A stretch of DNA of 64,000 nucleotides from Bolinopsis microptera. Lineage: Eukaryota; Ctenophora; Tentaculata; Lobata; Bolinopsidae. How positions within the stretch are numbered: the stretch's first letter is position 1; the number at the start of each line of letters is the position of its first letter. The notes under the pieces are model-generated. The model searched no databases. It worked only from the letters and a program-made list of their open reading frames with translations, and was not told the origin of the DNA. The position numbers were made by a program, and so were the translations under genes. Shown here piece after piece: positions 11,503-23,500 of this stretch. Where the stretch lies: the NCBI RefSeq assembly GCF_026151205.1, contig NC_087081.1, forward strand, positions 8,985,246-9,049,245, given 5' to 3'.

Positions 11503-13762
11503 TACAATTTTGATGACGTGTTAAATGAATCAAATATTATTACTAAAATCGTATGTGTTACTACAAGTTGTAAGTTTTTAATTTATTTAATTATAATTTA
11601 TTAAGTTCACACACTGTATTACTTGGTTTATTGTACCACACAAACTAAGTTTCTGGTTAAGGTAGTGAAATGATGGTTACACAAAGATGATTGCTCTTAA
11701 GTCTTAACAAACCCCACAATTGTAATGACAACGTTTCATCGGGTGATAGGTTACTGTTTTACTTTCAATTCAAGTTCAACGCTCAATCATATGTTATGAA
11801 TGATCTTGCATCATAAAATTTAAAGACTGATTTTGATATATGCCGTGGTGTCAGTAAAATGGCACGGATAAACACATACCCCACATATATATCGTCTCGC
11901 TTTATATATAGTGAGATGATTACCATTAACGTTAACGCTCACGAGATTTGCTAAATTGTACGGTTCTTACTCTAAGTCAATTCTTAAATTGTAAATGCAT
12001 AAATACTATTAATAGACTTATGAACTCCGAATAACATTAACATGAATTCTAAAATGCAGGACAAAACTCATAATTAAATTAAGCAATTGCAGCTCTGAAA
12101 GTGAATTCAGAATTGAACTTTAAAATAAAATCGCCGGTTGTGTTTTCAGCGCTGTGATCTGACCAATTTTTAAAATTATTTTCTTTCATAAAATTTAATT
12201 CACTCCTAACAAGTACCTTTTGTAGTAAGTGTAACCGTGCATATTCCGAAACTCTTAAAGTTTAAGTAGAAGTGAGGGGTGAAATGACAATTGACATATG
12301 CTTACGTAATACTATTACTAATATATTAGGGAGGGGGCTCTTGCAGTGCTGGCTTATACTCGACAGAGTGTATGGGAGTTGAAAATGGATAAAATCTGGC
12401 TGACGTAATATGAATGATCCCTTATTCCATTTATCGGGAAATACTAGATAAAGCCGGATATTGATAAATTAGTACCATTCAAAATATATGATCCTCACCT
12501 GCTTTTTAAATCAGAAATCCTTTCACAAAATCAAACTTTGACCTAATAAATAGAATCAGTAAAATTGCATCATTATTCCATCTGTCATCGTTTGTCGTTG
12601 ACTTTGTATTCTCATCTACCTGCTGTATTACTTCCTTTGCTTGTCTCTCCGGGGTTCTATAAGTATATGCGGTCATGCATTTGGTTTATTGTTGTGTAAT
12701 GTTTCAAGCCTCGTATAATTCAGAGCTAGAATAGGTACTGACACACATTGGGGTAGGGAACGGCGGGCGTTGTCGTGTTCAGTGCACCGTTTAAACCTTA
12801 CAGTTGGGAGATTAAAGGAGATGAAACCATGATAATGAGTCGGGCCCAGTTCCCACCATTACCTACATCCTTATATGGGGTTGTCACGTGATAAAAACCA
12901 TTGTAAGCAACACTCACCCGAGCACTGCACGTGTCAAACCACGTGTCAAACCACGTGTCAAACCACGTGTCAAACGAAACCATCTCAATTAAAAGGGCTG
13001 TGACAATAAAGATATTCACGTGTGAAGTTGAGGTAAACTCGGTATTTCTACCTAAATTTCCGTAAGAGCCACGCCAGGCGGGGATTGTGTAATAATGGAC
13101 ACGTGCCAGACACGTGCCTCGTTTAGTCTTTATCTCGCTAAATGAGGATGACGTGCGTATCACGCCTACCCACCGTTTAGTCATGAGGTTATTGTGTGAG
13201 GGCCCGCTATTTTCTGTTCTATATAAAGATGGGAGAGGAATTACCGGTGAATTTGTATTGACAATATGGTCCCCAGCTGATTGGCTGAGACAATGGCCCG
13301 GGCGAAACGTCGGTGAATGTCTCGCCCCACTTGACAGGGACTAGCCCTGTTTAATGTCTTCAATATATGCACCCTCACTTTACTTTTAATGTCAGCCAAT
13401 ATCTGTCGCAATTCCAGTTTTATCAGTCACGGAGATCGCATAATAATTTTCGCAGCTCGGTATTTGAGTTCGAACGTCCGCTATTATATCTATTTGGAGA
13501 TTTTACACGTCATACCTACTGTGCGTTTCAGGCTGGGAGAATGAAGTCCGGAGGTCGTTGAACTAGATAAAGATTATTATTTATCCTTTAAGTTACGTTA
13601 ACTATTTACTAATAGTAATACTATCAAGGCTCGGCATTTTAGAATACAACATTAGGTCTTTATTTGATAGTGATATGATTGTGACACTGCAACTTAAACT
13701 CATACAAAATTCACCAACTTCTCAGCATTAAATTTAAAGTGCAAATTACCAGGTCTTGGATT
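11503..13762. other. Non-coding spacer with a 12-bp CACGTG repeat
   Basis: No gene can be supported. At about 12929-12976 the 12-bp unit CACGTGTCAAAC is repeated four times. Open frames at 12798-13184 and 13114-13344 overlap on opposite strands and match nothing I recognise. Confidence 0.5.
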
Positions 13763-14386
13763 TACTTCATCGGACTTTATTTGGACGGACATTAATTGGA
13801 CGGTGGAGGCCCTAGCGTTCATTTTAATGTCCGTTCAAATAATGTCCAACAAGGCGGTTAAATTATATTCATTAAAATATGAATGCCTTAATCGAGCGTT
13901 CATTTTAATGTCCGTTCAAAATTATGTCCGTTCAAATAACGTCCGATAAGGTAGCTTGGAACATAATTGTCACGGACAAGTTTCTCACGAACCAAATTTT
14001 TCACGGACATAATTATTCACGCGCGCTCATGACCACCCAAAAATTTCAAAAAATTGTGAAAATATTTGGTGAATTCAAATAAGTGTTTTACTCTTTTTCT
14101 GAATTCGTTCTAGAATCAAATGAATGTGACTGAGGAGAGATTATATTTATCCTAGTATACTTATAAGCTAATAATAATATAGTAATCGGCTACACACATA
14201 TCTACGCATATAATGTATAGTAAGGACACACACACATTAAAATTAATGGAAATTATTACCGGACTTTATTATTCACGGACCTTAATCATAATGCCACAGA
14301 CATTATTTTCAGATCGCGGACATAATTATTCACGCTAAGGTCTTCAGGGTGAAAGTAATGTCCGTAATAATTATGTCCGATAAGGT
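13763..14386. mobile_element. Two adjacent short TIR elements related to 8079-9640
   Basis: The first, about 13763-13951, starts with CGGACTTTATTTGGACGGAC and ends GTCCGATAAGG followed by TA. The second, about 13953-14386, ends ATGTCCGATAAGG followed by TA and has internal CGGACATAATTATTCACG repeats. Both share the GTCCGATAAGG terminus of the larger element but differ inside, so they look like sub-families. No coding capacity is seen. Confidence 0.6.
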
Positions 14387-15539
14387 ATATACAATATACA
14401 ATTTATATCTTAATCCAGATAAAATTGAAATATCACTTTGTCTTTACTAAAACCTGAAATAACTTATTGCGTTATTTTGATCATTATCTAATAGTAATGA
14501 GTTTTATAGAAAGTAAGTTACAGACAAAAATCATTTTCCAGGTTACGAAGGTGTTCGAAATGCCAATAAAAATAACATATATCAGTATCACTACTATAGA
14601 GCTAAAATATGTTTCATCATTCATGGATACGTATCTGAGAATCCCAAGATCCTTGGCTGTGTGTTCTAAATACTATGTATAACTATAAGTACTACGAAAT
14701 CCTAATTTTCTAGAGTTAGGATCGTTCATACATTTCGGCCAATTAGACCCACCTCCCCCAGCCCCCTACGTAATCAGTTTTAGACATGGCTATTGCGTTG
14801 AAATTACAAATTTCCAAATTCCTTCCCCCTAGGCTGGTTTACGATTGATAGAATTCGGGTCATGGCACTTCGATCACGTGTGGTAACGAACAATAGCTCT
14901 AGATCACTATAGTTCTAGATCAATAGTTCTAGATAATATTAACAAATTGTTAATGAAGTTCACTCGATCCGTTCAACTCTGTCATCGGGGCTGACTATGT
15001 CTGAAATGATTTAGACAACGGTGGTGTAAGTGCAAGTAATGATATTTTTGTTAAAATGCAATCTTAAACTTTCCAAAAAAAATGTTATCCACAATCGTTT
15101 TAGCTCACCTTGACCAGCCTTTTTGATTAAATAAAACACTATATATATGTGAACGAAACTTTATGATTGATAAAGTTGTTTCCTCTGCTGTATTAAAGAA
15201 TTGTTTGAAATGTTTTCAAACACCATTTTAATAATGAACGTCTGATATACCAGAAACACCCACTTTTCCCGAATTGTGATTATTTTGTTGTATCTAGTGT
15301 AAAACCATGACTCACCAGGAAAATTATACTAATTTTCCATTCCCAAATTATCTGGTAAATTGGGTTTCTAGATATATCTAGAACCCCAAATCCCAATTTA
15401 CCAGATATTTTAGGATATTTCTATATTTTATATTGAAATATCCCCTTATTTGATTGATACATTATACCAGGTAACTAATCACACTGTTTTAATAAATTAA
15501 TGATTATATTGATCTAGGCTGAAAGTACATCTCAGCAGA
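14387..15539. other. Non-coding, upstream of the secreted-peptide gene
   Basis: AT-rich sequence with no supported gene. The 5' untranslated part of the peptide gene probably lies at its right end. Confidence 0.45.
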
Positions 15540-16213
15540 ATGGTAGGAAAAGTGTTGTTAGTCGTAGTGATGCTGTTGTTAGTCCACAAATCCGAGACTG
15601 CTTCACTTAATAACATCAGAACAGCGCAAGTGGGGAGTCAGGAACGGAGCTTACCATTGGACGATGCAGTTCAGGTACACATTTAAACTAATTACATCAA
15701 TACAAATCTATTACATTTATTGAGTGCTATGTGACCTGGCAGTAACGTTGAAAAGGACTTTGAGGGGGTCTGTAGTCCCCCCGCATAGTATGTTTGTGTT
15801 TCACTGATTTGTAAACTGAAGACTTGTAAATACCTCACATAGTTGGTAGTTACATTTTAAATGAATCAATGGTCTCCGCTACCGTCCTCGATCAATGAGA
15901 ACAATGTAGCGTTTTTAATTAGTTTAACCATTTTAAGTGCCGTACACAGTTATTGTTATTGTATTCGTGTCACTCTATTCACAGCTACTATTAATTTTGT
16001 AGTAAACTACTGTAAAATTGCACCCATTACATCTGATTTAATCTATAGTTATCGATTTTCATGCATAATGTTACATGTTGAAAGTGACAATGCATAATGT
16101 TACAGGTTGAAAGTGACAATGGATCAGTGGAAATATCTTCCCCCAAACATCTTCGAGCAAAGAGAGCAAAGTGCCCCAAGATATTAGAAAAACGAGGATG
16201 TCGTCTTTTCTAA
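15540..16213 (+). CDS. Small secreted peptide precursor, two exons
   Basis: Exon 1 (15540-15674) starts with ATG and gives a strong signal peptide (MVGKVLLVVVMLLLVHKSETA), then ends in a GTACAC donor. Exon 2 (16106-16213) follows an ACAG acceptor in phase 0 and ends in TAA, for 80 aa in total. After the signal peptide comes a polar spacer, then the furin-type site RAKR (residues 62-65), then a 15-residue C-terminal peptide with two cysteines (C68 and C77) and an inner KR. This is the layout of a neuropeptide or short cysteine-peptide precursor. I recognise no homologue. Cleavage, a disulphide between the two cysteines and a signalling role are inference. The start is chosen because it gives a perfect signal peptide. 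Confidence 0.65.
16062..16119 (+). repeat. 29-bp tandem duplication across the exon 2 acceptor
   Basis: Two 29-bp copies (16062-16090, 16091-16119) lie head to tail and differ at a single base. The upstream copy reads TTACATGTTGAAAG and the downstream one TTACAGGTTGAAAG. The differing base is the G that makes the AG of the acceptor, so only the second copy can be spliced. Confidence 0.85.
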
Positions 16214-17147
16214 ACGCAAGGAGAACTTGTTTTTAGGTGCTACTTTGTGTGTACATTCTTAGATTTCTTTTTACAAAATTAAGCGGGAGAACTGTTCATT
16301 TAGGAGGTTTTGGAGTTGATCAGTAAAATGTTTTGAAATAGTTAATTAATTTAAATGATAATTTATTAACCATGTAAGAATTGGACTGTGTATATAATGT
16401 AGAATATTTAATAATCAATTTTCACAGGTTAAATTAATGTTAACTAAGCTAATTTGGTGTTATCAAGCGACTTGTTGCAGCTGGATCTGTTTAATTTATT
16501 TTCATGGCTTATTTCGAACAAGTAGTGAAACCACCAACGTTTCACTTTCACCCGCCAACGTTTTAATATAACGTTTTCAGTGTTTTTTTGATTGCCGGGG
16601 AGGGACTATTAATTTCAATTTCACTGTAATATTATGTACAAAATTTAGTGTTAAAAAGTTGATGTTTTACGTTTTGTAACATGGAGATGCAGGAATTGAT
16701 CGAATCTCATAAAAATTGATTCAAAATTAGTTTCTATACATTTATTAAACGATCCTCTGAAAGTGGTCTATTGAAAATAAAAACGCTGTTATAAACGGCA
16801 CCAAGATGAACTCAATCGAGGACACTATTCACAACAAATAAATATCAAGTATCAAAACTGTAGGACATCCCATACTCAAGACCAAACAACATGATGTCTA
16901 CTGACTCCCTAAGTCTCATCCCTATTTCAGATTATTGCTCGAATCCTAATACAAACCGGACTAAAGTCCCCAAGAGTCAATAGGTTTAAATGTAGATAGG
17001 TCCGGACCTCAACATATCCTCAGACAAGAAACCAACCATTAGATCCAGCCCAAGCAGGGATAGTTGCCAAGTTATGTCCTGATTCTAATGACTATGTCAC
17101 GTGACATGCTTTATGAGGAAGTCTCTTATTTGCTCTGACTCGCATAC
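16214..17147. other. Non-coding between convergent genes
   Basis: Holds the 3' flank of the peptide gene (an AATAAA at about 16777) and probably the last, unresolved exon of the ACBD6-like gene on the minus strand. No further feature is supported. Confidence 0.45.
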
Positions 17148-19416
17148 CTCGAGTGGCGAGCACCCATCCTCGTCTTTGACTGCTGGTGATGCTCCTGTAA
17201 CGTAACCATGGTAACTTACCATAAGTCAAATTATTATCGCAACTTTTAAGGATATAAGCAATGTGAATGTCTAGTACAATTTATCGATCTTCACTAAAAA
17301 TTTGCCAACAAATTATTACGTAATATGTAAATGACCCCTAAGTACACTACCGAAATTCATTTCATTGCAGAGTCGGCTCTACTTTTTATTTCGACAACAG
17401 ACTGCCTAATGTAGTTTTAAAAAGCAAGAAAACATTCCACAAACCATGTTCTAGAAGCAGTTTCACTAAGGGAAGATATTCACACGTCACAGCATAGTGC
17501 AACGCCGTGCTCCCTTCACTGTCCCGCACATCTGCTACACACCCTGAAATTTGCGTTTTAAATATAGATATGTATATTGTATATTGTATTCTGGTCTACA
17601 ATCTACTCGGTTACACACATGGTAACATACCACAACTTCAAGGTGAAGTTCGGACTAAATTACAGATAAAAATACAAAAGTTAGTCTGTTTCGTATTAAT
17701 ACAAATGCCACCAGAATAACATCTCAATACCTTGGCTTAGCAACCACTGGGTTAACTCCAGATGGTTTCTATCAACGGTCCAGTGTAGTAAAGACCGTCC
17801 CTCCTTATCAACTGTCTGTATTATATCCGGAGTAAGTAGCTCCTTGACTTTAGCAACATTTCCATGTCTGCAAGCATGCCATATATCTTTATCACTGTCA
17901 GCTTCGTCTGCCTGTGGGATACTATGTTATGTTTCTTGCGAGAACAACTTTAAAGAATCTGCTGTGTTATTTACTCCATTATTTGTTTCAAATGATGTTG
18001 GAAAATAACGATTGAAAGAGATTTAGCCAGCATTATTATGGAATATTAGTCCGCTGTCCGGTCTAGTTTTATGTTTGGCAAAGTGTAAAATTGTGTAAAA
18101 TTGTGTAAGAACTTGTTGAAACACGAACCTTGGGATCGTACAAGGTGCTCATTTTAACTATACCCTCATCTTGTTCTTTATTATTAAGATCGTCTTCGTC
18201 CAAACTGTGAATAATGATTACTGGGGTGAGCTACATGATATTCATAGAGGAGTTACCAGATATTAAAGAGTCTGTACCTGGTAAAGACTACAAGACGTGC
18301 ACTATCTGGATAATGGATAATCTAAATAATTAATTTCAATTAATTCAACGTTAACAATAAGCCGATTAAACTTTTTCACTGTGACGGTAAATTCCCACGG
18401 TGCGCACCAGTGCAGCGCGCGTAGCGCGGCCGGACTAATTATGCCTGTGGCGCTAAGAGTATAACAGAGAAGGCGATTGGCGACCGCGCCCAATGAAGGA
18501 TGTTAGAATGGCACTATTTTCCAGAGGATGTGTTCGCGGCGAGAAATTGGGGCAAGAGATAGGGGCGTGCCAAACAAATTGAGAATACGTTGCCTCCTAT
18601 TTTGTGGGCTGCTGCAAAGAGATAACACCTAATCAGCAAGACATTTACCTGTTGAAAAGATCAATGTACATCAGCATAGAGTCAGATTCAGAAAGGTCAC
18701 CTAAACTATTCCAAGCGTCATACTTAGCTTGCCCTGAAATGATTAGTATGGTATTAATTATAAAGTTACAGTTTAATAGGTATTCTTTAAATCATCTGCA
18801 ACAAGATGTAACAAGTCTGAGCTCCTTAGTTTTAATGAACATGATTTCAGAGCCTTTCTTTTCGCGAAACAACCAATCTCTAACCTTTAAAGTCAAAGTA
18901 GCCAGGTTTAGTGATGTTACATGATCCACATGTTGCTTGCTTGTACAGCCCATAAAGCTCTAACTGTGTCTCATTTGATAGACCTGGAAATGAGAGGGTT
19001 AGTATCAACATGGGAGTGACACGTGACACGTTAGTAGACACGTGACACGTTAGTAGACACGTGACACGTTAGTAGACACGTGACACGTTAGTAGACACGT
19101 GACACGATAGTAGACACGTGACACGTTAGTAGACACGTGACACGTTAGTAGACACGTGACACGTTAGTAGACACGTGACACGTTAGTAGACACGTGTGTA
19201 TTGACTTTGAAAAGAGACAAATACAAACATTGTATATGAAATGGCACCAGTAAAATGATAGTAAATACTTTTTACGGTTCTTAATAATTAAGTACGAAGA
19301 AAGTAGACAAAACAAATTAAAATAGATTAGAAACCTTTTAATTCTCTCACTTTTTCAGTATACTCTTTGAAGTCTCTCTTTAACTCATCGTCGTAAACAA
19401 TTTGATGTCGTATCAT
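17148..19416 (-). CDS. ACBD6: ACBD6-like acyl-CoA-binding ankyrin protein
   Basis: Seven exons in matching phase on the minus strand: 19335-19416 (ATG at 19416), 18885-18983, 18649-18733, 18129-18204, 17731-17911, 17445-17543 and 17148-17194, giving 223 codons before the unresolved last exon. The N-terminal acyl-CoA-binding domain shows LYGLYKQATCG, KPGYFDFKG and AKYDAWNSLGDLS. A linker with STLYDP follows, then ankyrin repeats (EGRSLLHWTVDRNHLELTQWLL, EGSTALHYAVTCEYLPLVKLLL). This order is that of ACBD6, a cytosolic long-chain acyl-CoA carrier. The C-terminal piece KDEDGCSPLE also matches the family. The stop codon is not identified; I found no convincing final exon. A 19-bp CACGTG array occupies the first intron. 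Confidence 0.85.
19016..19194. repeat. ~19-bp CACGTG minisatellite in ACBD6 intron 1
   Basis: About nine copies of AGACACGTGACACGTTAGT. It begins some 30 bp upstream of the exon 2 acceptor but does not include it. Each unit holds a CACGTG palindrome. Confidence 0.85.
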
Positions 19417-20571
19417 CCTTTAAAGTGTGTAAATTAAGACTCAAAATTTTAAATATTTTGTTTTGCAGATATCAAATGTGACAAATTTCAGATGTGAAAA
19501 ATGTCAGATGTGACGAATGTGGCAAATGTCAGATGTGACAAATGTCAGATGTGACAAATGTCAGATGTGACAAATGTCAGATGTGTGAAATGTGACAAAT
19601 GTCAGATGAGAATGTACTAAAGGTGACAATACGGTGTAAAGTAGAGACAAGTGTTCTTAGTTGTTATCGGCCCCTAAGAACACTGAAAACAGAACCGGTT
19701 TCTTTAATTTTCAGTTCTGTTCAACCTGACTCATCTCGAAGATTAGTTTAGAGTGACAACAGTATAATCATGATAATTACCGATGATGTTTCATAAAGTG
19801 CTTCTCATGATCAAGTTTCACTTTTAATATAGCACTGTCAGCAAATGTTATCATCATTATATAATAGTGCCATTAGTCAAACAAAACTTTTCAACAAATA
19901 ATATAAAATAATAAATAAAAACAGATACAATCCATGGTTATTGGTTATTGTGTTATTATTATATTCCTAGTTTCAGTATTACGAAATTTAACGTATTTTA
20001 TGTTTAGCTGCACCATCCCAATATCTGACTGTGTGCTATAAAACACACTAAATTATCATATTATTAGATAGTTTAGCTTCAATCAATCTCGTAAAAATCC
20101 CGCTAAAATCAATCAATCGATTTTTCAGCAAGTCAATTGTCTACTTAAGAATTCGAAATATTTCATAAAGAAATAAAAAGAATTATAAGAATGATAAGGA
20201 TCAAGTTTAATATTATTTTGATCGTTTTTTAAATATCATTTGAAAAATATCAATCTCAAAAACAATTTGATAGCTTTGTATGAAATAACGATAGAATACA
20301 ATATAATGATGATTGATGGGTATTGTGATATTGGTCACACAATGTTTGATTGAGTATAAGTGGTGAAGTGAAAAATTTTGGGAATTCCAGCCATGCGCTA
20401 CAACAGAAGTGTAGGTGCCACAAAGACGAAAAGAAAGAAAATAAAGTTCAAACTTTCAAAGAAATAAATCTTACAACTAAATAAAATAAAATTGTAGGAT
20501 CAAGTAAAAATCACTGAGTTTAGTCTCATAACGCTTCACATTCCGCACATTCCCCAATCTGTGTGCTAGTG
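19417..20571. other. Spacer between ACBD6 and RALGAPB, with a 16-bp array
   Basis: At about 19468-19612 a 15-17 bp unit, AATGTCAGATGTGACA, repeats roughly seven times. The remainder is AT-rich and holds the 3' untranslated region of RALGAPB at its right end. No gene is seen. Confidence 0.5.
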
Positions 20572-23500
20572 TTAGTGTTCCTTACAAAAAGCATTATAAT
20601 ACCCATTCTCCGTGTCATTTGACCTGTGTTCGTGTATTATTCTATCAGTTATATGATTGAGTCTCCTAGACCGTGGACGGAGTCTGGGAGACTGCTCCAA
20701 CAGACTGGAAGTACGAATAGCCAGACACGTCTCCCTGATCACAATCCCCAGAATCTCCTTACTCACCACCTTCTCCTTCTCGTCAACCAGCCCTACTGTG
20801 TTAAACTTATCGTTCTTGTTCAGACTTCTCACGCTCGTTTTAAACAGCCCACTTTGTAAGGGGTGTATGAAGATTACCACACAACGAGAATCCTTGTCAC
20901 AGTCGAGACCCAGGGCAAGGTTGTTGATCAGGAAGCGTCGTGTGTCGTCAAAAGATTCAGCCCAAACCACAACAATCTTACTCAGAACTGATTTTTCTTT
21001 GCCACTATCCACAGGGACCTCCCAGAGAATATTCTCTAACAAATCCCGCTGATAATAAGACCGCGCACCAGATAACGGTACACTAGCCTCACTGAACTCC
21101 TGCTCAAACAGGGGCTGGGGCTCCAGATCAGGACTACACGGGCTATCCAGATCGCCCTGTGTAGGTATTAGGTTAGGAAGGAGGAAGATCATCTCGTTAA
21201 AGCTGTCTGAGTAGTAGGGGAAGGTAGGAGCAGGGGTGTCTATGTTCTTGTTGCTCCAGTTCTCAAATGGTTGCAGTCCCGTCCAGCCTTCAAATTTACT
21301 CACGTCGACCTGGTGATTATTAAAGTAATGTTACACCAGATGGTAACACGACCTGGTGATTATTAAAGTAATGTTACACCAGATGGTAACACGAAGGTTC
21401 CACAAGCTGATAAACATAGAGGTTAACAAACATAAGCTGAAAATAACAAATATTGATTTAAATCACAGAAAAACAGAAAAGAATGTGATTTATATGTAAA
21501 ACATGTAAAATGTAAAATATAATAACAGAAACACGATGTCACATACCAACTTATCCCCCAATTCCACAACAAAGTCATGGTACGCCTTGTTGGCACTGAG
21601 GAGGTTAGTGTTTCGCAGAATCTCCTTTACACTGTTCTGTCCAGTCCTCATTAGTAGCACTACCACCGTGTGGCAGTCACGTGTAGGAATGTCGTCCAGT
21701 TCCTTTAGTCTCGCTTGTAGTGCTGGACTGAGGTTAGGTGCGGTTTATTTGAGGTTAAGTGGGGTTAGTTTGATGTTAATACGAGATTAAACTTTATGAG
21801 ATTGTACACGTCTTGATCTAAGAAACTCTCAAACTCTGGCCTGTTAATTACATGTTGACCTGAAACAGGTCAAACTGACCTGTTTTTGAGGAGAACTACT
21901 GAAGGAGACTGATCAGAATCATCAAACATCTTGGGAGTGAGAATACCAGAGTGCGCGAGGAACAAGCGCGCACTGTCAATGTTAGACACACATTGCGGTA
22001 TTTGTAAGTCCGGGGGAGGAGGCGGGTCTGAGAGGTCACGTGTTCGCTCACTTTCTCTTTTTATTTCCTGAGTTAGGGGTGTTAGTGTTGAACTGCATCT
22101 AGTGCAAGTGATCTTACTAGTTCTTATATCTATCAGCACAAATTCGTTAACCGATTTACCACTGCTAATTCATTACCTTAAATAGGGCTCCTTTCAGGTG
22201 AATTTAAGTGAAATAAATACCAATAATTTGTTAAAGCATGTTTAAAATCAAATACAAATAATAAATAACACTATTCTAATCGCTATCTCCTAAAAGAGAA
22301 TCCCATGGTAAGAGGAGGACAAGGTCGAATAAGTATCCGAGAATGTAGAGTCATGCGGAGGGTAGGCACTTGAACTCTTCTCTTCTTGTTGGAATTAGAT
22401 AAAAGATTCTCTAAAGGAGAGTTAGAATTAACCCAAATATCAGGGACACGAATGACTACTCCAGGATTTAAGAAACTAAACTTTCGACACTGAAAACATT
22501 CAGATTCTTGCCAAATATATTTCGATTGTAGTCATCTCCAGTGACATTGAACCTAAAAAATGTTAAAAGGTTAGTGAAACTCAAACCGTTACAAAATTAG
22601 GAATCCGAAAAAGGTAAAAAGATCATATTAAGGTTTATGGAATATAGGTAATCCAAAGGGATTGACAGTATTAAGGCCAAAAGGTCTAAGAGAATTAAGC
22701 AAATGTATGTAGTTATTTTCTTTTACTTCAAGTGTACTGGGACTGCAATTCTCTAAAATAAAAGTTCTAAAAGTTTCATTAAAGTCTGTATGTACTCCTA
22801 AACCGTGGTCAATCAAGTGAACTCCTAGGCTATACTCATCACTAGTAATATCAAATGCTCTACCATCAACGATTTCATAAAATTTGGACCTGTGTCCGTC
22901 CATCCTTTTATGCAAGCTATTAATAGTCCTACCCACATAGTTTTTCTTACAAATCGAACACTGTACAAGATAGATGATGTTATAGGTCTTGCAACAACCA
23001 GGGGCTGATTTGATCTTTTTGCCATTTGATGTGATGGCAAACTTATTCATGACCATTTTACAACACTTGCAGTTTCTTCTGTGACAGGGTTCAGTTTTAC
23101 CATGTTTAGCACCTAAGGCAAGCTGTTTAGATGTAACGAGGCGAGATCTAAGCGTAGATCCCGTTTTCTTCACAAACTGAAACAGTTTATTTTTTCCTTT
23201 CGGTGCTGTGGTGGAGTTTGTGGCTTGCTGACTCTCACTTTCACTAAAACTACGAGTTCGTCTCAAGTGACCTTCGTATTTCTGGACAACATTCACCAAG
23301 TCATTGTCACTTCCATAACTAGAGATGACTCTGATTGGTATGGCTGATAGCGGGGATTGTTCAGATTCTCTAAAGTAAGATCTCCGATTACTTCATCCAG
23401 CTCAGCAAAGTTCTTGTTGTTCTCTGCGTATCTCCGGTGTTGTAATGTCTTGAAGTGAGCGTCCAGATCGCTGCAAGAAACTCTGCAGTTCTCACAGAAT

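Noticed and set aside
12798..13344. Overlapping small ORFs as genes
   Set aside because: No recognisable domain, signal peptide or splice context, and the CACGTGTCAAAC repeat explains part of one frame.
20626..21052. Plus-strand ORFs opposite RALGAPB exon 27
   Set aside because: Shadow frames of the well-supported minus-strand exon, with no domain of their own.
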